From: Paenibacillus alkalitolerans
GTDB lineage: Bacteria; Bacillota; Bacilli; Paenibacillales; YIM-B00363
Length of the DNA stretch: 64,000 nt
Assembly (NCBI RefSeq): GCF_016482785.1
Contig: NZ_JAEMXM010000008.1
Location: 140,898 to 204,897, forward strand
Direction: 5' to 3'
Both the position numbers and the translations under genes were made by a program. Of this stretch, positions 17,426 through 26,362 are shown one piece after another. The notes below the pieces were generated by a model. That model was not told where the DNA came from. It was given only the letters and a program-made list of their open reading frames with translations, and ran no database searches. Numbering within the stretch: position 1 is the first letter of the stretch; the number at the start of each line of letters is the position of its first letter.

Positions 17426-18262
17426 ATGCAGCCTGTGAAAATGTCTCTCGGAATAAGGCATGTTTTCAATCAGACGGTTCGATTCGGAGTGCAGCAAGCG
17501 CTCGCTTGTTTGTTTCCGGGGGTTATTTTTGCTGCGTTGGCGGTCACTAAGGTCGTGGATCTCCCATGGTTGGCGCGGTATGACTGGCTGCTGTTGGTTT
17601 GTATCGGCATGCAGTGGTGGATGGTGCGCTCGGGCTTGGAGACGCGCGACGAACTGAAAGTGATTACCGTGTTTCACGTGATCGGATTGGCTCTGGAAGT
17701 CTTCAAGGTGAATATGGGATCGTGGTCATATCCGGACGCGGGCATCTTTAAAGTGTTCGGGGTACCGCTGTTCAGCGGATTTATGTATGCGAGCATCGCG
17801 AGCTACATGTGCCAGGCTTGGCGCCGACTCGATTTGGGGCTGATCCGTTGGCCGCGCATGGGGCTCGTTGCGCCGCTTGCGGCGGCGATTTACTTGAACT
17901 TCTTCACCCACCATTATTGGATCGACATTCGTTGGTGGTTGTCGGCTGCGGTTATTGTGCTCTTTTGGCGGACTTCGGTGGAATTTACGGTAGGGAGCTC
18001 GCGGTACCGGATGCCGTTGGCGATGTCTTTCGTATTGATCGGTTTCTTCATATGGATCGGGGAAAATATCGGCACCTACTTCGGGGCATGGCAATATCCG
18101 AATCAGGCGCGGGCTTGGGAGCTTGTGCATCTGGGCAAAGTCAGCTCGTGGCTCTTGTTGGTTATCGTCAGCTTTTTGATCGTAGCGCAGTTGAAGCTTG
18201 TCAAGGGTCGTTTGTCGCGAGATGAAAAGTCTGTAAGCGGCAATATGGATATTGGCCGGTGA
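17426..18262 (+). CDS. DUF817 family membrane protein
   Basis: A 278-residue multi-pass membrane protein of the DUF817 family. Conserved features are TRDELKVITVFHVIGLALEVFKV with its buried acidic residues, GSWSYPDAG, and the later GENIGTYFGAWQYPNQ; eight or so helices are likely. Function unknown. The start is the ATG at 17426, one base after the kinase stop and about ten after GGGGAGTG; a GTG at 17414 is the alternative. It ends the RDD-kinase-DUF817 operon. Confidence 0.85.
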   Translation: MQPVKMSLGIRHVFNQTVRFGVQQALACLFPGVIFAALAVTKVVDLPWLARYDWLLLVCIGMQWWMVRSGLETRDELKVITVFHVIGLALEVFKVNMGSWSYPDAGIFKVFGVPLFSGFMYASIASYMCQAWRRLDLGLIRWPRMGLVAPLAAAIYLNFFTHHYWIDIRWWLSAAVIVLFWRTSVEFTVGSSRYRMPLAMSFVLIGFFIWIGENIGTYFGAWQYPNQARAWELVHLGKVSSWLLLVIVSFLIVAQLKLVKGRLSRDEKSVSGNMDIGR

Positions 18263-18388
18263 TTCGCTTCGCAGTGATATGGATGTTGCCGATTGAGGCA
18301 CGCCAAGGCGGTAAATAGGCAATTGATTGCGCGTTAATTGTTGTCTCGTTGCTAAAAATCCAGCAAAAAATAGCCCAGTCATTCAAAT

Positions 18389-18524
18389 ATGGCAATCTGC
18401 TGTTCATAACGTGTTGCCCGGACAACCGATTATGAACACACTTTTGCCATGCCGGATACAGCTAATGGCACATAGCCGGGAAGTTGAGCAATCTGACGAC
18501 ACTATATAAACAAAGTTTTGCCAT
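18389..18524. repeat. Intergenic repeat cluster, motif TTATGAACA-N5-TTGCCAT
   Basis: Three 21-base copies: one inverted at 18389-18409 (ATGGCAATCTGCTGTTCATAA), and two direct at 18430-18450 and 18504-18524, the last more diverged (ATATAAACAAAGTTTTGCCAT). The five central bases vary. They occupy the 288-base gap between DUF817 and DUF72 genes; no other feature is visible there except short GC-rich dyads near 18250-18310. Confidence 0.75.
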
Positions 18525-18550
18525 CATGGGAAGGCGGGGGTGAGCTTTCA

Positions 18551-19441
18551 ATGATACAAATCGGACTTGCCGGGTGGGGCGATCATCCGTCCGTGTATCC
18601 GCCGGGAACGGCTGCGGGAAGGAAGCTGGCGTTATATTCGCGGCAATTTCCCGTTGTGGAGGTGGACAACTCGTTCTATGCGATTCCTGCGGCGGAGACG
18701 GTGCGGAAATGGGTGGACGAGACCGCAGATGACTTCGGCTTCGTGGTTAAGGCGAACCAGGCGATGACGGGGCATGAGCGGGGGCGGACGAAACCGCCTG
18801 GTCCGGCAGCCGATCCGGCGGCCGACAAGGATGACGCAGCCGTGTTCCGCGCCTTCCGGGAAGCGTTCGAACCGATGCTCGCTTCGGGGAAGCTCAAGAC
18901 GGTATTGTTTCAGTATCCTCCATGGTTCGATTGCACCCGCGACAATGTCGGTACGCTCCGGCGCGCGAAGGAGCTGATGGACGGGTGGCCGGTCGCATTG
19001 GAGTTCCGCCACCAAAGCTGGTTCGCTCCCGGCATGCGCGAGCGCACGCTGTCATTCATGGAGCGTGAAGGATGGATGCACAGCGTGTGCGACGAGCCGC
19101 AGGCAGGCAGCGGGTCCGTTCCGACGGTGCCCGTTCCGACCCATCCGGAGCGTACGGTCGTCCGCTTCCACGGGCGCAACGCCGAAGGATGGTACTCCAG
19201 CGGCAGCCCGAATTGGCGCAATGTGCGTTATTTATACGATTACAGCAACGAAGAGCTGACCGAATGGCTCGGGGTGCTGCAGGGCATGCTTGCCGGCACG
19301 AAGGAGATATGCGTTATCTTCAACAACAACTCCGGAGGTCACGGAGCGGGCAACGCCAAACGGTTGATGCGCATGCTCGGGCTTGAGCGCGGCGAGCCGG
19401 TGCCGGAGCAGCTGGATTTGTTTTCGGACGACGGAAACTAG
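18551..19441 (+). CDS. DUF72 domain-containing protein
   Basis: A 296-residue protein of the DUF72 (YecE/YunF) TIM-barrel family. Seen are the N-terminal IQIGLAGWGDHPSVYPPGT, the FPVVEVDNSFYAIP strand, FVVKANQAMTGHERG, the QYPPWF strand and the C-terminal YVRFHGRNAEGWYS-like segment (here VVRFHGRNAEGWY), followed by ICVIFNNNSGGHGAGNA. The fold resembles xylose-isomerase-like TIM barrels; no activity is established for the family. Start is the ATG at 18551, which follows GGCGGGGGTGAGC; the upstream in-frame start at 18518 has no site. Convergent with the lipoprotein gene, with stop codons overlapping. Confidence 0.9.
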   Translation: MIQIGLAGWGDHPSVYPPGTAAGRKLALYSRQFPVVEVDNSFYAIPAAETVRKWVDETADDFGFVVKANQAMTGHERGRTKPPGPAADPAADKDDAAVFRAFREAFEPMLASGKLKTVLFQYPPWFDCTRDNVGTLRRAKELMDGWPVALEFRHQSWFAPGMRERTLSFMEREGWMHSVCDEPQAGSGSVPTVPVPTHPERTVVRFHGRNAEGWYSSGSPNWRNVRYLYDYSNEELTEWLGVLQGMLAGTKEICVIFNNNSGGHGAGNAKRLMRMLGLERGEPVPEQLDLFSDDGN

Positions 19442-21474
19442 CGCTGTGACTTGTTTATTGTATATAGGTAGAGAACTGCACCCTTTTGGTCCACCGGAAA
19501 TTCATCGCTGTCAATGAACGTTTTATGATTCAAATGCGCAAGCTTCCAAGACTCGCCGCCGTCGTATAGATATATTTGATTTCGTCCGCGCGCATACAGA
19601 TTTTTGCTTGCTCCGTAATCGGTTGTGCCGAACCATGTCTTCTCCGTTTCGACAAACTTTTCGCTGCGTGACGTGTACGGGTCGTAGAGCACATATTCGT
19701 ACCTAAATTCGGCCGTACCGATTGACGGCATCTCTTCGGCGAACAATAACCGGCCGTCCGGAGCGGCCCCGATGAACCGCCCTTGAATGCCGCTAAGAGG
19801 AGACAGCTTCATTGTGCGGCGATCCAACAAATGATAAAGCGGGATTGCGCCGTTGTCCGTTTGCTTCATTGTTTGTATATAAACCGAATAATTTCCGTCG
19901 ATGACAGTGTAATTCAGCGAACAACGCATCAGTTCGCATATTCCGTGCTGGAAACCGCTCAGACGGCGCGGCGTCCTGTCTTCGGCTCCGTCAAGCGAAT
20001 ATAAATCGGCAGTGAACTCGAACGAATACCCCGGATTTGGCCCGGTCCGCATCGCCAATATGTCGATTCGTCCGTCGGCGTCTACATAGGGTACGATCCA
20101 GAGCCATCCGCCGCCCTCTTGATTCAGGTTTTCCCCCTTGGTTACCGGGGTTTCCCACACAAGCTTCTCCGATCCGTCCGTCAGATCGTGTACGATCAAC
20201 CGCTGTTGCTGATCAACATATACGAAGCGATCGCCGCCGGGCAACCACTGCAAATGTTCGGCACGGTTCGGATCGAACCGTTTCACCGTTTCGTGCCTGC
20301 CGTATGCTTCCCTTATTGAAAATACAGACGGGGATTCCTCCGTCATCCTGCTCTCCTGTACGATCACCCATTTGCTGTTCGGAGAAAAATTCATCTTCAA
20401 GTAGTCATTAACGGTATCGAAAAGTTGGCGCTTCTCTCCCGTAACCGTATTCACGGCATAAAAAGTTTTTCTGGGAGACGGCTGGATGTGTAACGATCGC
20501 GATCCTGCCAGCACGTAACCGTCCCGGTCAACGATGCCGTCAAGAAACAAGTGGAACGAATAGTTGCCGCGTTCCGGATCCAGCATGAACGTCAAATCCA
20601 GCGAATTCTCGTCCAGCCAGTTCTCTTTCCACTGCTCGTAGGGAAGTCTTTCCGTCAACAGACGGCGAACGGAATTCCGGTCGACGGCTTTGCTGAACTC
20701 AAGCCGATAGGTCGCTTCCGTCCCGGCTTCTACAAAGTGTCTTCGCCAGTCGATAATTCCGTCTTCTACCTCCGGAGCGCTTATGTTCTGACCGCCGAAA
20801 TAAATCCCGTATGTGAAAGGTTCCGTATATCGTAACACAAGTTCAATCGTTCGGAGGCCCTTGTCGTCGCCGTTGCCGGTTAGCTGAACAAGGATGTCCT
20901 GCTTGGGTGCATTTTGGAACATGAGACGGATTTGCTGCACGGTCCCTGCATCGTTGTTGTTGCGCTGTACGGCAAGTGTCTGTTTGGCGCCGTCCGGCAG
21001 GAGCGCGTACGCTTCCGCGCCATCGTACAGTTCGTCAATGCGGAAGTTTTCCCGAAGCAATTTGTCCGGTACCGAAAAATTAAACAAAAGATCGGTCCTT
21101 GCTTGGCTGAAAAAGAAAGGACCCGCCATCGGGTATTCTCGCAGCTCCGATTCTCTTTCAACGGTATCTATACCTGTCAGACGCAATCCGTCCGTCGCCG
21201 GAATTTCGATATGGTCAGCGTCGGCGGCAGCGCATTCGCCGCCAACCGTAACGGCTGAACCGCATGAGGGCTGACCTGCGGCATTGGATTCATTGCCGGA
21301 AGTTGGCGTTGGTTTGCCATTGGACCTTGATTCGGTTGGCGGTATCCCCTCGCCCTCCGTTACCGTGCGTACGTCCTTTGTATCCGAAGCCCCCCAGCAT
21401 CCGCTGGCCAGAAGCAGTAATGTCACGATGATGAGCCATTTGACAAAAGTGCGCATTAGTTTAAGATGTATCAT
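19438..21474 (-). CDS. Large lipoprotein with beta-propeller-like C-terminal half
   Basis: A 678-residue secreted lipoprotein of unknown function. Signal peptide with lipobox ASGC (Cys26), then a Ser/Thr/Asn-rich spacer. Residues about 80-330 look like two beta-sandwich domains; SKAVDRNSVRRLLTERLPYE resembles an SbsA-type Ig-like domain (a 'D-x-x-S-V' strand after SKAVD). Residues about 345-678 carry repeated WVIVQESRM / HLQWLPGGDRFVYVDQQQRL / DGRLLFAEE units like TolB/WD40 propeller blades. The start follows AAAGGAGAACA. A surface sensor or binding protein is plausible; no enzyme motif is seen. Confidence 0.8.
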   Translation of the reverse strand: MIHLKLMRTFVKWLIIVTLLLLASGCWGASDTKDVRTVTEGEGIPPTESRSNGKPTPTSGNESNAAGQPSCGSAVTVGGECAAADADHIEIPATDGLRLTGIDTVERESELREYPMAGPFFFSQARTDLLFNFSVPDKLLRENFRIDELYDGAEAYALLPDGAKQTLAVQRNNNDAGTVQQIRLMFQNAPKQDILVQLTGNGDDKGLRTIELVLRYTEPFTYGIYFGGQNISAPEVEDGIIDWRRHFVEAGTEATYRLEFSKAVDRNSVRRLLTERLPYEQWKENWLDENSLDLTFMLDPERGNYSFHLFLDGIVDRDGYVLAGSRSLHIQPSPRKTFYAVNTVTGEKRQLFDTVNDYLKMNFSPNSKWVIVQESRMTEESPSVFSIREAYGRHETVKRFDPNRAEHLQWLPGGDRFVYVDQQQRLIVHDLTDGSEKLVWETPVTKGENLNQEGGGWLWIVPYVDADGRIDILAMRTGPNPGYSFEFTADLYSLDGAEDRTPRRLSGFQHGICELMRCSLNYTVIDGNYSVYIQTMKQTDNGAIPLYHLLDRRTMKLSPLSGIQGRFIGAAPDGRLLFAEEMPSIGTAEFRYEYVLYDPYTSRSEKFVETEKTWFGTTDYGASKNLYARGRNQIYLYDGGESWKLAHLNHKTFIDSDEFPVDQKGAVLYLYTINKSQR

Positions 21475-21702
21475 TCATTGTTCTCCTTTCATGGAGCATC
21501 GATTGTACATACTCATAAGACGCGAGCAAGGAGATGTTGGTTGCTGTGTGCCGCGCAATCTACCGAAGGTGTCGGCGGACAATTGGTTTTTCGAATGAAC
21601 CTTCCCTGCGTGAATAAGTATTGAAAATACCGGTCAATAAAGCCCTGTGCTTCCGCTAGTTTTCGGGCCTGATGCGGACAAGCGGCACGTTAATATTTTC
21701 AA

Positions 21703-21732
21703 TTGCCTATCGTTGCGGCCAGGATGTACAAT
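21703..21732 (+). promoter_or_regulatory. Probable promoter of the two-component operon
   Basis: TTGCCT (21703-21708), 18-base spacer, TACAAT (21727-21732), 50 bases before the histidine kinase start. The 308-base gap before that start holds no other recognisable feature. Confidence 0.4.
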
Positions 21733-21782
21733 TGGGGGCAGGATCAAGACTTTGCGTAGCGTCGGATAGGAGAGTAGGCCTC

Positions 21783-23213
21783 ATGCCGTTCGTATTCACG
21801 GCGCTGCTGACGGCAGCAATCATATTGTTTATCGCGGACCCGCGGCGAAAATCGGCGAGATGGCTCAGCTTTACGTCGTTATGCGGCGCGTTAGGAGCGC
21901 TTGCGGCGCTCATCGACAACAGGATCTATCCATATGTTGAGTTGCATTATGCGGAGTTAGGCGTGACGGCGGCGTTGTACCGCCTGCAGGCCTGGTCGTC
22001 GTTGGCGTCGTATTACGGATTGCCGTACGGCTTCCTCATGTTCGCTATACATTATAGAGGTGTCCGGCTGCCCCGCGAATGGGCGCAGGTGGTTCCCGCG
22101 CTGTTGTTCGTGCCGATCGGCTTATGTCTAGCGCTTACCCCGGGCTACACCGAATCGTACCCGATCGCGTTCCCGGTCGTCGCCTCGTGGGCGGTTCCTT
22201 ATTTTGCGGCCGGAATCGGGCTTGTACTGAGCAAGCGGGAAGTGAACCGCGTATTGCGGCGCGGCCACATCGTCACTTGTTTAGCCGTCCTGCCTCCAAT
22301 AGCTTTCTTTATGGTGCTGAACTATATTCTGCAGTCCCTGGGCATGATCGGCGCTTGGCGGCATAATACTTGGGTGGTTGCCGCCGGCTTCGCTGTTTTC
22401 TTATATTCCTTGTTTCGATACGGATTTATGGGCGTGCAGCTTCTGGTGCAAACCCGCCGGTTGGACTCCACGCTGCGGGCGGTCACGTCCGGCACGGCTA
22501 TCCTGAACCATGCCATTAAGAACGATGTGGGCAAAATGCGTCTGTTCGGCGCGAAAATTCAAGCATACGCGGAACAAACCGGACAGAAGGAATTGGCGGA
22601 GGACATCAAGGTTGTGCTCGGCTCGTCGGAGCACATACAAGAGATGATTTCCCGCGTGCACGATAAGACGCAAGAGATGCCGCTGCGAATCGAGCCGTGT
22701 TCGTTAACGCGGTTGTGCGAAGATGTGCTCGAGGCGGAAACCGCGGGAGCCGCCGAAATCGCCGTTACGAAGGAGTGGAGCGGCGAGCTGCTTGTCGACT
22801 GTGACAAAGCGCAGACGGCGGAGGTGTTGACCAACATCGTCCGCAATGCCGTCGAAGCGATGCCGGAAGGCGGCCGGCTTTATGTGAAAATATACGAAAC
22901 GAAACGTACGGTGTCGGTTGAAATACGGGACACGGGCGTCGGCATCGATCGGAAGCAAATAAGCCAGGTGCTTGAGCCGTTCTATACGACGAAAGCCGGA
23001 AGAGCGCTTAATTTCGGCCTCGGGCTGGCGTATTGTTACAGCGTAATGCGAAAACACGGAGGTACTCTCGATCTGCATAGCGAGGTCGGCCGTGGGACGG
23101 CCGTGTCATTGAACTTCCCCAAGGGCAAACGGGCAAAAATGAAAGCGGCTTTAGATCGGACGGCAGGGAGGGTGCTTCGGGATGGAGCAGAGGTTGGAAC
23201 GGGAACGAATTAA
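21783..23213 (+). CDS. Membrane-bound sensor histidine kinase
   Basis: A 476-residue kinase with about seven N-terminal membrane helices (residues 1-220, 7TM-type sensor), then a dimerisation region with the likely phosphoacceptor in GTAILNHAIKNDVGKMRLFG, then an HATPase_c domain: N-box NIVRNAVEAM, G1 DTGVGID, F-box FYTTK and G2 GLGLAY. NHAIKND replaces the usual HELRTP H-box but is seen in other 7TM kinases. The start is the ATG at 21783 after AGGAGAG; the longer frame upstream has no site. Its 3' end overlaps the response-regulator gene by 32 bases, identifying the partner. Confidence 0.9.
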   Translation: MPFVFTALLTAAIILFIADPRRKSARWLSFTSLCGALGALAALIDNRIYPYVELHYAELGVTAALYRLQAWSSLASYYGLPYGFLMFAIHYRGVRLPREWAQVVPALLFVPIGLCLALTPGYTESYPIAFPVVASWAVPYFAAGIGLVLSKREVNRVLRRGHIVTCLAVLPPIAFFMVLNYILQSLGMIGAWRHNTWVVAAGFAVFLYSLFRYGFMGVQLLVQTRRLDSTLRAVTSGTAILNHAIKNDVGKMRLFGAKIQAYAEQTGQKELAEDIKVVLGSSEHIQEMISRVHDKTQEMPLRIEPCSLTRLCEDVLEAETAGAAEIAVTKEWSGELLVDCDKAQTAEVLTNIVRNAVEAMPEGGRLYVKIYETKRTVSVEIRDTGVGIDRKQISQVLEPFYTTKAGRALNFGLGLAYCYSVMRKHGGTLDLHSEVGRGTAVSLNFPKGKRAKMKAALDRTAGRVLRDGAEVGTGTN

Positions 23214-23868
23214 GGTGCTGCTTGTGGAGGACGACCCGGATTGGCTGCGGGGGCTGAAGGCATACTTGGATGCGCAGCCGGATCTGCGCGTCGCCGCGTC
23301 GGCGTCTACACCCGAGGATGCCCGCCGCGCCGCGGAGGAGCACGATCCGGACGTCGTGCTCATGGATATCATGCTGGCGGAGTCGCCGGCCGGCATCGAC
23401 CTTACGGCGGAATTGACCTCAGCGCTCGGAGCGAAGGTGATCATGCTCACTTCGCTGGAGGATAAGGAAACGATCTTCGATGCGTTCCGCGCGGGGGCGA
23501 TCGACTATCATATCAAGTCGAATTTCGAGAGCATTCCGGATGCGGTGAGGGCCGCCCACCGCAACCGTGCGGCGATTTCCGCGGATGCCGCCGAGCAGAT
23601 GCGCGCGGAATTCCGGCGCTTGAAGAAGCTGGAGCGGGACGTGCAGGTGAAAGAGCTTCGCGACCGCATTACGCCGACCGAGCTTGAAGTGTTGAAGATG
23701 ATCCACGATGGGCATACGCAGCCCGAGATTGCAAATCGGTTTGTCGTATCCTTGCGCACTATTAAAATTCACGTGGGTCACATCATCAAGAAGCTTGGAG
23801 CCGGCAGCAGCAAAGAAGCCGCAAAGAAGGCGGGCGATGCCGGATTGTTTAACGATAGCGGAAAATAA
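23182..23868 (+). CDS. NarL/FixJ-family response regulator
   Basis: A 228-residue transcription factor. The receiver domain (about 10-125) has the acidic pair ED-D (17-18), the phosphoacceptor Asp62 in VVLMDIML, Thr in VIMLTSLED and Lys in YHIKSNF, so it is complete. A helical linker leads to a C-terminal LuxR-type helix-turn-helix: RITPTELEVLKMIHDGHTQPEIANRF and VSLRTIKIHVGHIIKKLG (each cited by its core). It overlaps and follows the cognate kinase. Targets are unknown. Confidence 0.94.
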   Translation: MEQRLERERIKVLLVEDDPDWLRGLKAYLDAQPDLRVAASASTPEDARRAAEEHDPDVVLMDIMLAESPAGIDLTAELTSALGAKVIMLTSLEDKETIFDAFRAGAIDYHIKSNFESIPDAVRAAHRNRAAISADAAEQMRAEFRRLKKLERDVQVKELRDRITPTELEVLKMIHDGHTQPEIANRFVVSLRTIKIHVGHIIKKLGAGSSKEAAKKAGDAGLFNDSGK

Positions 23869-23906
23869 TGTTCCCAGCACAACTCCTTTTATCCGCTCTT
23901 GCAACA

Positions 23907-24043
23907 TTAACGGAATTTTGTGTGCTTAAACAGCGGCTTATTGTGTTTTTCTATTGGATTGCTCCGACTTAAGTACATGATTTTCCGTTAACTGTTCGCT
24001 CCGTACCGACTGATCCCCAATTAATAACAAGATTTTCCGTTAA
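23907..24043. repeat. Intergenic repeat cluster, motif TTAACGGAAAATC-N-TTAA
   Basis: Three 23-base copies: 23907-23929 in one orientation, 23969-23991 and 24021-24043 inverted (GATTTTCCGTTAA ends both). They begin and end with TTAA and are 62 and 52 bases apart. They fill the 187-base gap between the response regulator and the convergent DinB gene and could also act as bidirectional transcription end signals. Confidence 0.75.
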
Positions 24044-24055
24044 GGTTCTTGCAGC

Positions 24056-24514
24056 TCAGCGCTCGCGCACAAACGTGATAAAGTCCACATTTACAGGCTC
24101 ATATCCCGAACCCCGGAGCGAGGCGTTGATTTGTCCGCGGTGATAGGCTCCATGCAAAAACACGTGGGTCAAAATATCCGTCACGGACGTAGAGAACTGA
24201 GCCCCCGCACTGTTTCGGTAGACGACATCTTTCAGCATAGCCCCCTCATCGAGCCGCCCCAATAATCGCTCATATCCTGCCGCATTCTCTTCCGCCAATG
24301 CGACGCAAGCCGCAAGATCCATCTCCGGCCACACCGGCAGACCCGAGCTGTCCTCGCCGTTCAACCGGGTGAGCCAGACGCGATCCGCCCCCAATATGTG
24401 CGCGAACCAACGAACCGCTTCCGGCGGAGCCGCCTCAGCCGCGCTCAATGTTCGAACAATGCGATCGTCCGCCCATATCATATGGCTCAACATGGATTTC
24501 ATTTGCGTAATCAA
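24056..24514 (-). CDS. DinB-family protein
   Basis: A 152-residue four-helix-bundle protein of the DinB/YfiT-like superfamily. Characteristic elements are SHMIWADDRIVRTL near the N-terminus (first metal histidine), VRWFAHILGADRVWLTRL (second) and DILTHVFLHGAYHRGQINASL (HxxxH, third/fourth). A metal-binding triad is therefore present; activity is unknown, with thiol-transferase and damage-inducible roles proposed in the family. I place the start at a TTG (24514) five bases after GGAGG; the first ATG is too far from that site and the longer frame upstream has none. Confidence 0.85.
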   Translation of the reverse strand: MITQMKSMLSHMIWADDRIVRTLSAAEAAPPEAVRWFAHILGADRVWLTRLNGEDSSGLPVWPEMDLAACVALAEENAAGYERLLGRLDEGAMLKDVVYRNSAGAQFSTSVTDILTHVFLHGAYHRGQINASLRGSGYEPVNVDFITFVRER

Positions 24515-24702
24515 TGCAACCTCCACCTTTTCCCACGATTTAATCCATATTGTAACACTATTTTCCTCACACCGGTGATTCACAATTATCTAGAATGCAA
24601 TCAAAACGCGAATGCACGTTCGGTACTATGAAAAGTTTGAACTTATGCTTTTCCTCCATGACTTCTACAATGAAGCCATAATTACCGAATGGGGGAAGAC
24701 AC

Positions 24703-26277
24703 ATGACCGATCAAAAGATTAGAAAGCATTGGACCTCGCTGCTCGGCATCACTTTTATTTTGTTCGCGTTTGTCACGCTGTTTCAGTACACGTCCGAGCA
24801 AGGGTGGCTTACCGATGAAATCAAGATAGGCATTGGCTTGCTTCTCGGGAGCGGTCTCGTCGTAGGAGGATACGCCCTGCTCCAGAAGACCGCATTCGCC
24901 GCGTTAAGCGAAATGGTCTCGGGACTCGGATTTGCGGTGTTGTATACGACGTTCTCGTTTGCGGGCATTTATTTTGACTTGTGGAATCCGATGACTGTGT
25001 TTCTGTGCATGGTCGGAGTGACGGCGGTCTTAGGGTTGTATTCGTACCGGTTCCATTCGCGTTTGCTTATGAATGTGGGACTCGCCGGCGCGTTGATTTC
25101 ACCGGTCGTCATGAGACCGGAAACCGATCAAGTATTCACCTTGTTTCTATACCTGTTTGTGATTAATGCGGTATTTTTCGCCCTTAGCATTTATAAACGT
25201 TGGCCGGAGCTGCGGTCCGTGGCGTTCGCAGGCACATGGCTGATGTTCGCTGTCTACTATTTTCATTTCTCGCCGGACCTGGACGAGATTTGGCATGTGC
25301 CGTTCCGTTACGCCGCCGCCGCTTTCCTCTTCTACGTCATCGCATTCTTCGTATCGTCGTGGCGCAACAACCTCAAGTTCGAAGGCTCGAATTTATATCT
25401 CGGGATCGCCAACGCCGTGTTATTCGGATTATGGAGCGTCACTATTCTCGAACACTTCGCCGCACCATCGGTGCCGCTGCTCGGTATGGGGGTTATTTAT
25501 TTAACGCTCGGTTGGGCGGTGTACCGATTGAGCGGCCGCGCCGCAACCGCACCGGTGCTGACAAAGCTGCTGGGTGGCGCGCTGCTTCTGCTTATTGCAG
25601 CGGCGCAGTTCGGCGGGTCGCTCGAAGCGAAGCCGTTGATCGACGTCATATTCTGGGAGCTCGTTGCGGTTCTCTTGGTCGCTGCAGGCCAGTGGAAGCG
25701 AATCGACATATTGAAAGGATTATCCGTCTTTGTATGGTTGTGCGCGGGTTCATACTGGTTTTTCACCACATGGGAAGCGCCGATCGGAGAATGGTTCGGC
25801 ACGTTCATTCCGTTCCTGAATTGGGGCGCTGTGGCGTGGATCATTCTTGCGGGAATCGGGTTTTATTATTCGATGCGGGTCCGGTTCTCCAATACGAATG
25901 AGCGCGACAACCGGGTATTGGCGGTTTGCTGGTCCATTCTCAGCCACATGGTGGTGGGCGGCCTTCTGACCGTCCAGACGATCAACTTGTTCGAAGCGTA
26001 CGATTCATTGAATCATGCAGTAAGCTTGAATCTTACGCTTTCCATAGCCTGGGGGATCTACTCGGTGCTCTTGTTTCTGTGGGGAGCATACTCGCGCCAA
26101 AACGCGTTCCGGATTTTCGGTTCCGCCGTGCTTGCGGTCGTCGCGGTCAAGGCGCTGTTTTTCGACATGATCGACGAAGACTCGCTGTACCGGATCGTCG
26201 TCCTGCTCGTGCTCGGACTGCTGTGCTTCGCCGTTACGTGGATTAATATGAAGTGGAAGCCCGCTCCCAAAGATTAA
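24703..26277 (+). CDS. DUF2339 multi-pass membrane protein
   Basis: A 524-residue, extremely hydrophobic protein with about 14-16 predicted membrane helices, matching DUF2339 (COG5373) in the opening helices and the GLGFAVLYTTFSFAGIY segment. The usual cytoplasmic N-terminal coiled coil of that family is missing, so this is a short form. No catalytic motif visible. The start follows TGGGGGAAGACAC. It appears monocistronic; the gerA operon starts 85 bases downstream. Confidence 0.82.
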   Translation: MTDQKIRKHWTSLLGITFILFAFVTLFQYTSEQGWLTDEIKIGIGLLLGSGLVVGGYALLQKTAFAALSEMVSGLGFAVLYTTFSFAGIYFDLWNPMTVFLCMVGVTAVLGLYSYRFHSRLLMNVGLAGALISPVVMRPETDQVFTLFLYLFVINAVFFALSIYKRWPELRSVAFAGTWLMFAVYYFHFSPDLDEIWHVPFRYAAAAFLFYVIAFFVSSWRNNLKFEGSNLYLGIANAVLFGLWSVTILEHFAAPSVPLLGMGVIYLTLGWAVYRLSGRAATAPVLTKLLGGALLLLIAAAQFGGSLEAKPLIDVIFWELVAVLLVAAGQWKRIDILKGLSVFVWLCAGSYWFFTTWEAPIGEWFGTFIPFLNWGAVAWIILAGIGFYYSMRVRFSNTNERDNRVLAVCWSILSHMVVGGLLTVQTINLFEAYDSLNHAVSLNLTLSIAWGIYSVLLFLWGAYSRQNAFRIFGSAVLAVVAVKALFFDMIDEDSLYRIVVLLVLGLLCFAVTWINMKWKPAPKD

Positions 26278-26362
26278 CCAAGTGATTAACCTCGCCGTCA
26301 ATGGCAATAATAACTAATATTTTAATTCAGCCAGTTCGGACGGGGCGAGGTGTGCATGCTCA

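Noticed and set aside
26278-26362. Sigma-G promoter of the germination operon
   Set aside because: AT-rich hexamers are present but none matches both the -35 and -10 consensus at proper spacing.
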